Shown here one piece after another: positions 34,040 through 47,022 of a DNA stretch of 64,000 bases. The notes under the pieces are model-generated. The model had not been told where the DNA came from and ran no database searches. It saw only the letters and a list, made by a program, of their open reading frames with translations. The translations under genes and the position numbers were made by a program. Within the stretch, counting starts at the first letter, position 1. Each line of letters starts with the position of its first letter. Location of the stretch: the NCBI GenBank assembly GCA_964057225.1, contig OZ059896.1:1860001-1924000 (forward strand), read 5' to 3'. Source of the DNA: Auanema rhodensis (lineage: Eukaryota > Nematoda > Chromadorea > Rhabditida > Rhabditidae).

Positions 34040-36495
34040 ATATCAACTGATATAGGTTCACACTTATATCCTCGATTTTCACCCTGAAGATTTAATTTTT
34101 TCGTTGAATAACATTGTCCATCGTCTTTGTCTTGAAAAAAGGAATCTAAAAACATCTACTTTTTGTGAAATTATTTTGAAATTTTTCGTGAAAATTTTTG
34201 TCAAAATGTTTTTGGAAGCATTGTTGAGTGTACATGGAAACTCAACATACACTAATGCATCATTTTTCAAACGATCATAACTAATTTTTGTATTGAGCGT
34301 TTCTCCATGTAGTATAGTGCATTCGATGCGGATTTTTAAGCTGCGTCGATCTGTGTTATCAGATTTGCGCTAGCTTGAAAATGCACCGAGATATCAACTG
34401 ATATAGGTTCACACTTATATCCTCGATTTTCACCGTGAAGAATTAATTTTTTTGTTGAATAACAATGTCCATCGTCTTTGTCTTGAAAAAAGGAATCTAA
34501 AAACATCTACTTTTTGTGAAATTATTTTGAAATTTTTCGGGAAAATTTTTGTCAAAATGTTTTTGGAAGCATTGTTGAGTGTACATGGAAACTCAACATA
34601 CACTAATGCATCATTTTTCAAACGATCATAACTAATTTTTGTATTGAGCGTTTCTCCATGTAGTATAGTGCATTCGATGCGGATTTTTAAGCTGCGTCGA
34701 TCTGTGTTATCAGATTTGCGCTAGCTTGAAAATGCACCGAGATATCAACTGATATAGGTTCACACTTATATCCTCGATTTTCACCCTGAAGATTTAATTT
34801 TTTCGTTGAATAACATTGTCCATCGTCTTTGTCTCGAAAAAAGGAATCTAAAAACATCTACTTTTTGTGAAATTATTTCGAAATTTTTCGGGAAAATTTT
34901 TGTCAAAATGTTTTTGGAAGCATTGTTGAGTGTACATGGAAACTCAACATACACTAATGCATCATTTTTCAAACGATCATAACTAATTTTTGTATTGAGC
35001 GTTTCTCCATGTAGTATAGTGCATTCGATGCGGATTTTTAAGCTGCGTCGATCTGTGTTATCAGATTTGCGCTAGCTTGAAAATGCACCGAGATATCAAC
35101 TGATATAGGTTCACACTTATATCCTCGATTTTCACCGTGAAGAATTAATTTTTTTGTTGAATAACAATGTCCATCGTCTTTGTCTTGAAAAAAGGAATCT
35201 AAAAACATCTACTTTTTGTGAAATTATTTTGAAATTTTTCGGGAAAATTTTTGTCAAAATGTTTTTGGAAGCATTGTTGAGTGTACATGGAAACTCAACA
35301 TACACTAATGCATCATTTTTCAAACGATCATAACTAATTTTTGTATTGAGCGTTTCTCCATGTAGTATAGTGCATTCGATGCGGATTTTTAAGCTGCGTC
35401 GATCTGTGTTATCAGATTTGCGCTAGCTTGAAAATGCACCGAGATATCAACTGATATAGGTTCACACTTATATCCTCGATTTTCACCCTGAAGATTTAAT
35501 TTTTTCGTTGAATAACATTGTCCATCGTCTTTGTCTCGAAAAAAGGAATCTAAAAACATCTACTTTTTGTGAAATTATTTCGAAATTTTTCGGGAAAATT
35601 TTTGTCAAAATGTTTTTGGAAGCATTGTTGAGTGTACATGGAAACTCAACATACACTAATGCATCATTTTTCAAACGATCATAACTAATTTTTGTATTGA
35701 GCGTTTCTCCATGTAGTATAGTGCATTCGATGCGGATTTTTAAGCTGCGTCGATCTGTGTTATCAGATTTGCGCTAGCTTGAAAATGAACCGAGATATCA
35801 ACTGATATAGGTTCACACTTATATCCTCGATTTTCACCGTGAAGAATTAATTTTTTTGTTGAATAACAATGTCCATCGTCTTTGTCTTGAAAAAAGGAAT
35901 CTAAAAACATCTACTTTTGTGAAATTATTTTGAAATTTTTCGTGAAAATTTTTGTCAAAATGTTTTTGGAAGCATTGTTGAGTGTACATGGAAACTCAAC
36001 ATACACTAATGCATCATTTTTCAAACGATCATAACTAATTTTTGTATTGAGCGTTTCTCCATGTAGTATAGTGCATTCGATGCGGATTTTTAAGCTGCGT
36101 CGATCTGTGTTATCAGATTTGCGCTAGCTTGAAAATGCACCGAGATATCAACTGATATAGGTTCACACTTATATCCTCGATTTTCACCGTGAAGAATTAA
36201 TTTTTTTGTTGAATAACAATGTCCATCGTCTTTGTCTTGAAAAAAGGAATCTAAAAACATCTACTTTTTGTGAAATTATTTTGAAATTTTTCGTGAAAAT
36301 TTTTGTCAAAATGTTTTTGGAAGCATTGTTGAGTGTACATGGAAACTCAACATACACTAATGCATCATTTTTCAAACGATCATAACTAATTTTTGTATTG
36401 AGCGTTTCTCCATGTAGTATAGTGCATTCGATGCGGATTTTTAAGCTGCGTCGATCTCTGTTATCAGATTTGCGCTAGCTTGAAAATGCACCGAG
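34040..36495. repeat. 7-monomer segment, copy 2 of the 4913-bp-spaced duplication
   Basis: It matches 29127-31582 unit for unit: T, the plain plus E(C94) dimer twice (34391-35794), the T unit with the four-T run (35795-36144) and T with C314 (36145). The dimer doubling was already present in the ancestor, so the dimer duplication is older than the large one. Confidence 0.93.
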
Positions 36496-37548
36496 ATATC
36501 AACTGATATAGGTTCACACTTATATCCTCGATTTTCACCGTGAAGAATTAATTTTTTTGTTGAATAACAATGTCCATCGTCTTTGTCTTGAAAAAAGGAA
36601 TCTAAAAACATCTACTTTTTGTGAAATTATTTCGAAATTTTTCGGGAAAATGTTTGTCAAAATGTTTTTGGAAGCAATGTTGAGTGTACATGGAAACTCA
36701 ACATACACTAATGCATCATTTTTCAAACGATCATAACTAATTTTTGTATTGAGTGTTTCCCAATGTAGTATAGTGCATTCGATGCGGATTTTTAAGCTGC
36801 GTCGATCTGTGTTATCAGATTTGCGCTAGCTTGAAAATGCACCGAGATATCAACTGATATAGGTTCACACTTATATCCTCGATTTTCACCGTGAAGAATT
36901 AATTTTTTCGTTGAATAACAATGTCCATCGTCTTTGTCTTGAAAAAAGGAATCTAAAAACATCTACTTTTTGTAAATTTATTCTGAAATTTTTCGGGAAA
37001 ATGTTTGTCAAAATGTTTTTGGAAGCAATGTTGAGTGTACATGGAAACTCAACATACACTAATGCATCATTTTTCAAACAATCATAACTAATTTTTGTAT
37101 TGAGTGTTTCCCAATGTAGTATAGTGCATTCGATGCGGATTTTTAAGCTGCGTCGATCTGTGTTATCAGATTTGCGCTAGCTTGAAAATGCACCGAGATA
37201 TCAACTGATATAGGTTCACACTTATATCCTCGATTTTCACCCTGAAGATTTAATTTTTTCGTTGAATAACATTGTCCATCGTCTTTGTCTTGAAAAAAGG
37301 AATCTAAAAACATCTACTTTTTGTGAAATTATTTTGAAATTTTTCGTGAAAATTTTTGTCAAAATGTTTTTGGAAGCATTGTTGAGTGTACATGGAAACT
37401 CAACATACACTAATGCATCATTTTTCAAACGATCATAACTAATTTTTGTATTGAGCGTTTCTCCATGTAGTATAGTGCATTCGATGCGGATTTTTAAGCT
37501 GCGTCGATCTGTGTTATCAGATTTGCGCTAGCTTGAAAATGCACCGAG
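36496..37548. repeat. Trimer matching 28425-29477
   Basis: Units: the C138/G157/A182 unit with CCCAATG tail (36496), A1 with CCCAATG tail (36847) and T on an M-type front (37198). The order and tails match 28425-29477 at a spacing of 8071 bp. It abuts the previous segment with no extra base, although in the source the trimer lies to the left of that segment. Confidence 0.88.
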
Positions 37549-38952
37549 ATATCAACTGATATAGGTTCACACTTATATCCTCGATTTTCACCGTGAAGAA
37601 TTAATTTTTTTGTTGAATAACAATGTCCATCGTCTTTGTCTTGAAAAAAGGAATCTAAAAACATCTACTTTTTGTGAAATTATTTTGAAATTTTTCGTGA
37701 AAATTTTTGTCAAAATGTTTTTGGAAGCATTGTTGAGTGTACATGGAAACTCAACATACACTAATGCATCATTTTTCAAACGATCATAACTAATTTTTGT
37801 ATTGAGCGTTTCTCCATGTAGTATAGTGCATTCGATGCGGATTTTTAAGCTGCGTCGATCTCTGTTATCAGATTTGCGCTAGCTTGAAAATGCACCGAGA
37901 TATCAACTGATATAGGTTCACACTTATATCCTCGATTTTCACCGTGAAGAATTAATTTTTTTGTTGAATAACAATGTCCATCGTCTTTGTCTTGAAAAAA
38001 GGAATCTAAAAACATCTACTTTTTGTGAAATTATTTTGAAATTTTTCGGGAAAATTTTTGTCAAAATGTTTTTGGAAGCATTGTTGAGTGTACATGGAAA
38101 CTCAACATACACTAATGCATCATTTTTCAAACGATCATAACTAATTTTTGTATTGAGCGTTTCTCCATGTAGTATAGTGCATTCGATGCGGATTTTTAAG
38201 CTGCGTCGATCTGTGTTATCAGATTTGCGCTAGCTTGAAAATGCACCGAGATATCAACTGATATAGGTTCACACTTATATCCTCGATTTTCACCGTGAAG
38301 AATTAATTTTTTTGTTGAATAACAATGTCCATCGTCTTTGTCTTGAAAAAAGGAATCTAAAAACATCTACTTTTTGTGAAATTATTTTGAAATTTTTCGG
38401 GAAAATTTTTGTCAAAATGTTTTTGGAAGCATTGTTGAGTGTACATGGAAACTCAACATACACTAATGCATCATTTTTCAAACGATCATAACTAATTTTT
38501 GTATTGAGCGTTTCTCCATGTAGTATAGTGCATTCGATGCGGATTTTTAAGCTGCGTCGATCTGTGTTATCAGATTTGCGCTAGCTTGAAAATGCACCGA
38601 GATATCAACTGATATAGGTTCACACTTATATCCTCGATTTTCACCCTGAAGATTTAATTTTTTCGTTGAATAACATTGTCCATCGTCTTTGTCTTGAAAA
38701 AAGGAATCTAAAAACATCTACTTTTTGTGAAATTATTTTGAAATTTTTCGGGAAAATTTTTGTCAAAATGTTTTTGGAAGCATTGTTGAGTGTACATGGA
38801 AACTCAACATACACTAATGCATCATTTTTCAAACGATCAAAACTAATTTTTGTATTGAGCGTTTCTCCATGTAGTATAGTGCATTCGATGCGGATTTTTA
38901 AGCTGCGTCGATCTGTGTTATCAGATTTGCGCTAGCTTGAAAATGAACCGAG
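37549..38952. repeat. Four units matching 31232-32635
   Basis: T with C314 (37549), two plain units and M (38602) follow the order seen from 31232 at a spacing of 6317 bp. The match breaks in the last unit, where the source has the CCCAATG tail and this copy has the CTCCATG tail. The M unit carries a single T-to-A at 38840 (m239), found nowhere else in the window. Confidence 0.86.
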
Positions 38953-41409
38953 ATATCAACTGATATAGGTTCACACTTATATCCTCGATTTTCACCGTGA
39001 AGAATTAATTTTTTTGTTGAATAACAATGTCCATCGTCTTTGTCTTGAAAAAAGGAATCTAAAAACATCTACTTTTTGTGAAATTATTTTGAAATTTTTC
39101 GTGAAAATTTTTGTCAAAATGTTTTTGGAAGCATTGTTGAGTGTACATGGAAACTCAACATACACTAATGCATCATTTTTCAAACGATCATAACTAATTT
39201 TTGTATTGAGCGTTTCTCCATGTAGTATAGTGCATTCGATGCGGATTTTTAAGCTGCGTCGATCTGTGTTATCAGATTTGCGCTAGCTTGAAAATGCACC
39301 GAGATATCAACTGATATAGGTTCACACTTATATCCTCGATTTTCACCGTGAAGAATTAATTTTTTTGTTGAATAACAATGTCCATCGTCTTTGTCTTAAA
39401 AAAAGGAATCTAAAAACATCTACTTTTTGTGAAATTATTTTGAAATTTTTCGGGAAAATTTTTGTCAAAATGTTTTTGGAAGCATTGTTGAGTGTACATG
39501 GAAACTCAACATACACTAATGCATCATTTTTCAAACGATCATAACTAATTTTTGTATTGAGCGTTTCTCCATGTAGTATAGTGCATTCGATGCGGATTTT
39601 TAAGCTGCGTCGATCTGTGTTATCAGATTTGCGCTAGCTTGAAAATGAACCGAGATATCAACTGATATAGGTTCACACTTATATCCTCGATTTTCACCGT
39701 GAAGAATTAATTTTTTTGTTGAATAACAATGTCCATCGTCTTTGTCTTAAAAAAAGGAATCTAAAAACATCTACTTTTTGTGAAATTATTTTGAAATTTT
39801 TCGGGAAAATTTTTGTCAAAATGTTTTTGGAAGCATTGTTGAGTGTACATGGAAACTCAACATACACTAATGCATCATTTTTCAAACGATCATAACTAAT
39901 TTTTGTATTGAGCGTTTCTCCATGTAGTATAGTGCATTCGATGCGGATTTTTAAGCTGCGTCGATCTGTGTTATCAGATTTGCGCTAGCTTGAAAATGCA
40001 CCGAGATATCAACTGATATAGGTTCACACTTATATCCTCGATTTTCACCGTGAAGAATTAATTTTTTTGTTGAATAACAATGTCCATCGTCTTTGTCTTA
40101 AAAAAAGGAATCTAAAAACATCTACTTTTTGTGAAATTATTTTGAAATTTTTCGGGAAAATTTTTGTCAAAATGTTTTTGGAAGCATTGTTGAGTGTACA
40201 TGGAAACTCAACATACACTAATGCATCATTTTTCAAACGATCATAACTAATTTTTGTATTGAGCGTTTCTCCATGTAGTATAGTGCATTCGATGCGGATT
40301 TTTAAGCTGCGTCGATCTGTGTTATCAGATTTGCGCTAGCTTGAAAATGCACCGAGATATCAACTGATATAGGTTCACACTTATATCCTCGATTTTCACC
40401 CTGAAGATTCAATTTTTTCGTTGAATAACATTGTCCATCGTCTTTGTCTTGAAAAAAGGAATCTAAAAACATCTACTTTTTGTGAAATTATTTTGAAATT
40501 TTTCGGGAAAATTTTTGTCAAAATGTTTTTGGAAGCATTGTTGAGTGTACATGGAAACTCAACATACACTAATGCATCATTTTTCAAACGATCATAACTA
40601 ATTTTTGTATTGAGCGTTTCTCCATGTAGTATAGTGCATTCGATGCGGATTTTTAAGCTGCGTCGATCTGTGTTATCAGATTTGCGCTAGCTTGAAAATG
40701 CACCGAGATATCAACTGATATAGGTTCACACTTATATCCTCGATTTTCACCCTGAAGATTTAATTTTTTCGTTGAATAACATTGTCCATCGTCTTTGTCT
40801 TGAAAAAAGGAATCTAAAAACATCTACTTTTTGTGAAATTATTTTGAAATTTTTCGGGAAAATTTTTGTCAAAATGTTTTTGGAAGCATTGTTGAGTGTA
40901 CATGAAAACTCAACATACACTAATGCATCATTTTTCAAACGATCATAACTAATTTTTGTATTGAGCGTTTCTCCATGTAGTATAGTGCATTCGATGCGGA
41001 TTTTTAAGCTGCGTCGATCTGTGTTATCAGATTTGCGCTAGCTTGAAAATGCACCGAGATATCAACTGATATAGGTTCACACTTATATCCTCGATTTTCA
41101 CCGTGAAGAATTAATTTTTTTGTTGAATAACAATGTCCATCGTCTTTGTCTTAAAAAAAGGAATCTAAAAACATCTACTTTTTGTGAAATTATTTTGAAA
41201 TTTTTCGGGAAAATTTTTGTCAAAATGTTTTTGGAAGCATTGTTGAGTGTACATGGAAACTCAACATACACTAATGCATCATTTTTCAAACGATCATAAC
41301 TAATTTTTGTATTGAGCGTTTCTCCATGTAGTATAGTGCATTCGATGCGGATTTTTAAGCTGCGTCGATCTGTGTTATCAGATTTGCGCTAGCTTGAAAA
41401 TGCACCGAG
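38953..41409. repeat. 7-monomer segment, copy 1 of the 8421-bp-spaced duplication
   Basis: Units: T, L, L, L, an M-like unit with C at m54 (GATTCAA, 40357), S and L. The second unit ends in TTGAAAATGAACC. The L units here carry A95 on a G45/T182 background, unlike the left-domain L units, which have C45/A182. Confidence 0.92.
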
Positions 41410-42111
41410 ATATCAACTGATATAGGTTCACACTTATATCCTCGATTTTCACCCTGAAGATTTAATTTTTTCGTTGAATAACATTGTCCATCGTCTTTGT
41501 CTTGAAAAAAGGAATCTAAAAACATCTACTTTTTGTGAAATTATTTTGAAATTTTTCGGGAAAATTTTTGTCAAAATGTTTTTGGAAGCATTGTTGAGTG
41601 TACATGGAAACTCAACATACACTAATGCATCATTTTTCAAACGATCATAACTAATTTTTGTATTGAGCGTTTCTCCATGTAGTATAGTGCATTCGATGCG
41701 GATTTTTAAGCTGCGTCGATCTGTGTTATCAGATTTGCGCTAGCTTGAAAATGCACCGAGATATCAACTGATATAGGTTCACACTTATATCCTCGATTTT
41801 CACCCTGAAGATTTAATTTTTTCGTTGAATAACATTGTCCATCGTCTTTGTCTTGAAAAAAGGAATCTAAAAACATCTACTTTTTGTGAAATTATTTTGA
41901 AATTTTTCGGGAAAATTTTTGTCAAAATGTTTTTGGAAGCATTGTTGAGTGTACATGAAAACTCAACATACACTAATGCATCATTTTTCAAACGATCATA
42001 ACTAATTTTTGTATTGAGCGTTTCTCCATGTAGTATAGTGCATTCGATGCGGATTTTTAAGCTGCGTCGATCTGTGTTATCAGATTTGCGCTAGCTTAAA
42101 AATGCACCGAG
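41410..42111. repeat. M-S pair before the D cassette
   Basis: M (41410) and S with A338 (41761) lead into the A16 unit at 42112. The same pair stands at 51937-52638 before the third cassette. Confidence 0.88.
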
Positions 42112-43514
42112 ATATCAACTGATATAAGTTCACACTTATATCCTCGATTTTCACCCTGAAGAATTAATTTTTTTGTTGAATAACAATGTCCATCGTCTTT
42201 GTCTTGAAAAAAGGAATCTAAAAACATCTACTTTTTGTGAAATTATTTTGAAATTTTTCGGGAAAATTTTTGTCAAAATGTTTTTGGAAGCAATGTTGAG
42301 TGTACATGGAAACTCAACATACACTAATGCATCATTTTTCAAACGATCATAACTAATTTTTGTTTTGAGTGTTTCCCAATGTAGTATAGTGCATTCGATG
42401 CGGATTTTTAAGCTGCGTCGATCTGTGTTATCAGATTTGCGCTAGCTTGAAAATGCACCGAGATATCAACTGATATAGGTTCACACTTATATCCTCGATT
42501 TTCACCGTGAAGAATTAATTTTTTCGTTGAATAACATTGTCCATCGTCTTTGTCTTGAAAAAAGGAATCTAAAAACATCTACTTTTTGCGAAATTATTTT
42601 GAAATTTTTCGAAAAAGTTTTGTCAAAATGTTTTTGGAAGCAATGTTGAGTGTACATGGAAACTCAACATACACTAATGCATCATTTTTCAAACGATCAT
42701 AACTAATTTTTGTGATGAGCGTTTCTCCATGTAGTATAGTGCATTCGATGCGGATTTTTAAGCTGCGTCGATCTGTGTTATCAGATTTGCGCTAGCTTAA
42801 AAATGCACCGAGATATCAACTGATATAAGTTCACACTTATATCCTCGATTTTCACCCTGAAGAATTAATTTTTTCGTTGAATAACAATGTCCATCGTCTT
42901 TGTCTTGAAAAAAGGAATCTAAAAACATCTACTTTTTGTAAATTTATTCTGAAATTTTTCGGGAAAATGTTTGTCAAAATGTTTTTGGAAGCAATGTTGA
43001 GTGTACATGGAAACTCAACATACACTAATGCATCATTTTTCAAACAATCATAACTAATTTTTGTATTGAGCGTTTCTTAATGTAGTATAGTACATTCGAT
43101 GCGGATTTTTAAGCTGCGTCGATCTGTGTTATCAGATTTGCGCTAGCTTAAAAATGCACCGAGATATCAACTGATATAAGTTCACACTTATATCCTCGAT
43201 TTTCACCCTGAAGAATTAATTTTTTTGTTGAATAACAATGTCCATCGTCTTTGTCTTGAAAAAAGGAATCTAAAAACATCTACTTTTTGTGAAATTATTT
43301 TGAAATTTTTCGGGAAAATTTTTGTCAAAATGTTTTTGGAAGCAATGTTGAGTGTACATGGAAACTCAACATACACTAATGCATCATTTTTCAAACGATC
43401 ATAACTAATTTTTGTATTGAGCGTTTCTCCATGTAGTATAGTGCATTCGATGCGGATTTTTAAGCTGCGTCGATCTGTGTTATCAGATTTGCGCTAGCTT
43501 GAAAATGCACCGAG
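42112..43514. repeat. D cassette, copy 1 (1403 bp)
   Basis: Units: an A16/A182 unit with the private T253 (GTTTTGAGTG tail), D on a G45 front (42463), A1-core unit with A16 and C45 (42813) and an A16/A182 unit (43164). T253 occurs only here, at 45620 and at 52639, always as the first unit of the cassette. Confidence 0.92.
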
Positions 43515-44566
43515 ATATCAACTGATATAGGTTCACACTTATATCCTCGATTTTCACCGTGAAGAATTAATTTTTTCGTTGAATAACATTGTCCATCGTC
43601 TTTGTCTTGAAAAAAGGAATCTAAAAACATCTACTTTTTGCGAAATTATTTTGAAATTTTTCGAAAAAGTTTTGTCAAAATGTTTTTGGAAGCAATGTTG
43701 AGTGTACATGGAAACTCAACATACACTAATGCATCATTTTTCAAACGATCATAACTAATTTTTGTGATGAGCGTTTCTCCATGTAGTATAGTGCATTCGA
43801 TGCGGATTTTTAAGCTGCGTCGATCTGTGTTATCAGATTTGCGCTAGCTTAAAAATGCACCGAGATATCAACTGATATAAGTTCACACTTATATCCTCGA
43901 TTTTCACCCTGAAGAATTAATTTTTTCGTTGAATAACAATGTCCATCGTCTTTGTCTTGAAAAAAGGAATCTAAAAACATCTACTTTTTGTAAATTTATT
44001 CTGAAATTTTTCGGGAAAATGTTTGTCAAAATGTTTTTGGAAGCAATGTTGAGTGTACATGGAAACTCAACATACACTAATGCATCATTTTTCAAACAAT
44101 CATAACTAATTTTTGTATTGAGCGTTTCTTAATGTAGTATAGTACATTCGATGCGGATTTTTAAGCTGCGTCGATCTGTGTTATCAGATTTGCGCTAGCT
44201 TAAAAATGCACCGAGATATCAACTGATATAAGTTCACACTTATATCCTCGATTTTCACCCTGAAGAATTAATTTTTTTGTTGAATAACAATGTCCATCGT
44301 CTTTGTCTTGAAAAAAGGAATCTAAAAACATCTACTTTTTGTGAAATTATTTTGAAATTTTTCGGGAAAATTTTTGTCAAAATGTTTTTGGAAGCAATGT
44401 TGAGTGTACATGGAAACTCAACATACACTAATGCATCATTTTTCAAACGATCATAACTAATTTTTGTATTGAGCGTTTCTCCATGTAGTATAGTGCATTC
44501 GATGCGGATTTTTAAGCTGCGTCGATCTGTGTTATCAGATTTGCGCTAGCTTGAAAATGCACCGAG
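43515..44566. repeat. Tandem repeat of the cassette's last three units (1052 bp)
   Basis: D (43515), A1-core with C45 (43865) and A16/A182 (44216) repeat 42463-43514 exactly in type. The second and third cassettes lack this extra trimer, so it is either a gain here or a loss in them. Confidence 0.9.
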
Positions 44567-45619
44567 ATATCAACTGATATAGGTTCACACTTATATCCTC
44601 GATTTTCACCGTGAAGAATTAATTTTTTTGTTGAATAACAATGTCCATCGTCTTTGTCTTGAAAAAAGGAATCTAAAAACATCTACTTTTTGTGAAATTA
44701 TTTCGAAATTTTTCGGGAAAATGTTTGTCAAAATGTTTTTGGAAGCAATGTTGAGTGTACATGGAAACTCAACATACACTAATGCATCATTTTTCAAACG
44801 ATCATAACTAATTTTTGTATTGAGCGTTTCTCCATGTAGTATAGTGCATTCGATGCGGATTTTTAAGCTGCGTCGATCTGTGTTATCAGATTTGCGCTAG
44901 CTTGAAAATGAACCGAGATATCAACTGATATAGGTTCACACTTATATCCTCGATTTTCACCGTGAAGAATTAATTTTTTTGTTGAATAACAATGTCCATC
45001 GTCTTTGTCTTGAAAAAAGGAATCTAAAAACATCTACTTTTTGTGAAATTATTTTGAAATTTTTCGTGAAAATTTTTGTCAAAATGTTTTTGGAAGCATT
45101 GTTGAGTGTACATGGAAACTCAACATACACTAATGCATCATTTTTCAAACGATCATAACTAATTTTTGTATTGAGCGTTTCTCCATGTAGTATAGTGCAT
45201 TCGATGCGGATTTTTAAGCTGCGTCGATCTGTGTTATCAGATTTGCGCTAGCTTGAAAATGCACCGAGATATCAACTGATATAGGTTCACACTTATATCC
45301 TCGATTTTCACCGTGAAGAATTAATTTTTTTGTTGAATAACAATGTCCATCGTCTTTGTCTTAAAAAAAGGAATCTAAAAACATCTACTTTTTGTGAAAT
45401 TATTTTGAAATTTTTCGGGAAAATTTTTGTCAAAATGTTTTTGGAAGCATTGTTGAGTGTACATGGAAACTCAACATACACTAATGCATCATTTTTCAAA
45501 CGATCATAACTAATTTTTGTATTGAGCGTTTCTCCATGTAGTATAGTGCATTCGATGCGGATTTTTAAGCTGCGTCGATCTGTGTTATCAGATTTGCGCT
45601 AGCTTAAAAATGCACCGAG
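44567..45619. repeat. E-T-L trimer, copy 1 (1053 bp)
   Basis: Units: C138/G157/A182 unit with a TTGAAAATGAACC end (44567), T (44918) and L (45269). The same three open the segment at 47023-48075, 2456 bp to the right, after the second cassette. Confidence 0.9.
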
Positions 45620-47022
45620 ATATCAACTGATATAAGTTCACACTTATATCCTCGATTTTCACCCTGAAGAATTAATTTTTTTGTTGAATAACAATGTCCA
45701 TCGTCTTTGTCTTGAAAAAAGGAATCTAAAAACATCTACTTTTTGTGAAATTATTTTGAAATTTTTCGGGAAAATTTTTGTCAAAATGTTTTTGGAAGCA
45801 ATGTTGAGTGTACATGGAAACTCAACATACACTAATGCATCATTTTTCAAACGATCATAACTAATTTTTGTTTTGAGTGTTTCCCAATGTAGTATAGTGC
45901 ATTCGATGCGGATTTTTAAGCTGCGTCGATCTGTGTTATCAGATTTGCGCTAGCTTGAAAATGCACCGAGATATCAACTGATATAGGTTCACACTTATAT
46001 CCTCGATTTTCACCGTGAAGAATTAATTTTTTCGTTGAATAACATTGTCCATCGTCTTTGTCTTGAAAAAAGGAATCTAAAAACATCTACTTTTTGCGAA
46101 ATTATTTTGAAATTTTTCGAAAAAGTTTTGTCAAAATGTTTTTGGAAGCAATGTTGAGTGTACATGGAAACTCAACATACACTAATGCATCATTTTTCAA
46201 ACGATCATAACTAATTTTTGTGATGAGCGTTTCTCCATGTAGTATAGTGCATTCGATGCGGATTTTTAAGCTGCGTCGATCTGTGTTATCAGATTTGCGC
46301 TAGCTTAAAAATGCACCGAGATATCAACTGATATAAGTTCACACTTATATCCTCGATTTTCACCCTGAAGAATTAATTTTTTCGTTGAATAACAATGTCC
46401 ATCGTCTTTGTCTTGAAAAAAGGAATCTAAAAACATCTACTTTTTGTAAATTTATTCTGAAATTTTTCGGGAAAATGTTTGTCAAAATGTTTTTGGAAGC
46501 AATGTTGAGTGTACATGGAAACTCAACATACACTAATGCATCATTTTTCAAACAATCATAACTAATTTTTGTATTGAGCGTTTCTTAATGTAGTATAGTA
46601 CATTCGATGCGGATTTTTAAGCTGCGTCGATCTGTGTTATCAGATTTGCGCTAGCTTAAAAATGCACCGAGATATCAACTGATATAAGTTCACACTTATA
46701 TCCTCGATTTTCACCCTGAAGAATTAATTTTTTTGTTGAATAACAATGTCCATCGTCTTTGTCTTGAAAAAAGGAATCTAAAAACATCTACTTTTTGTGA
46801 AATTATTTTGAAATTTTTCGGGAAAATTTTTGTCAAAATGTTTTTGGAAGCAATGTTGAGTGTACATGGAAACTCAACATACACTAATGCATCATTTTTC
46901 AAACGATCATAACTAATTTTTGTATTGAGCGTTTCTCCATGTAGTATAGTGCATTCGATGCGGATTTTTAAGCTGCGTCGATCTGTGTTATCAGATTTGC
47001 GCTAGCTTGAAAATGCACCGAG
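45620..47022. repeat. D cassette, copy 2 (1403 bp)
   Basis: It has the same four units as 42112-43514, including T253 in the first and the 350-bp D unit at 45971. It is followed by the C138/G157/A182 unit (47023). Confidence 0.92.

Noticed and set aside
38666-38935. An 89-codon plus-strand open frame
   Set aside because: It starts with TTG and exists only because a single T-to-A at 38840 removes the TAA present at m239-m241 in all other units. It is a chance frame in satellite DNA.
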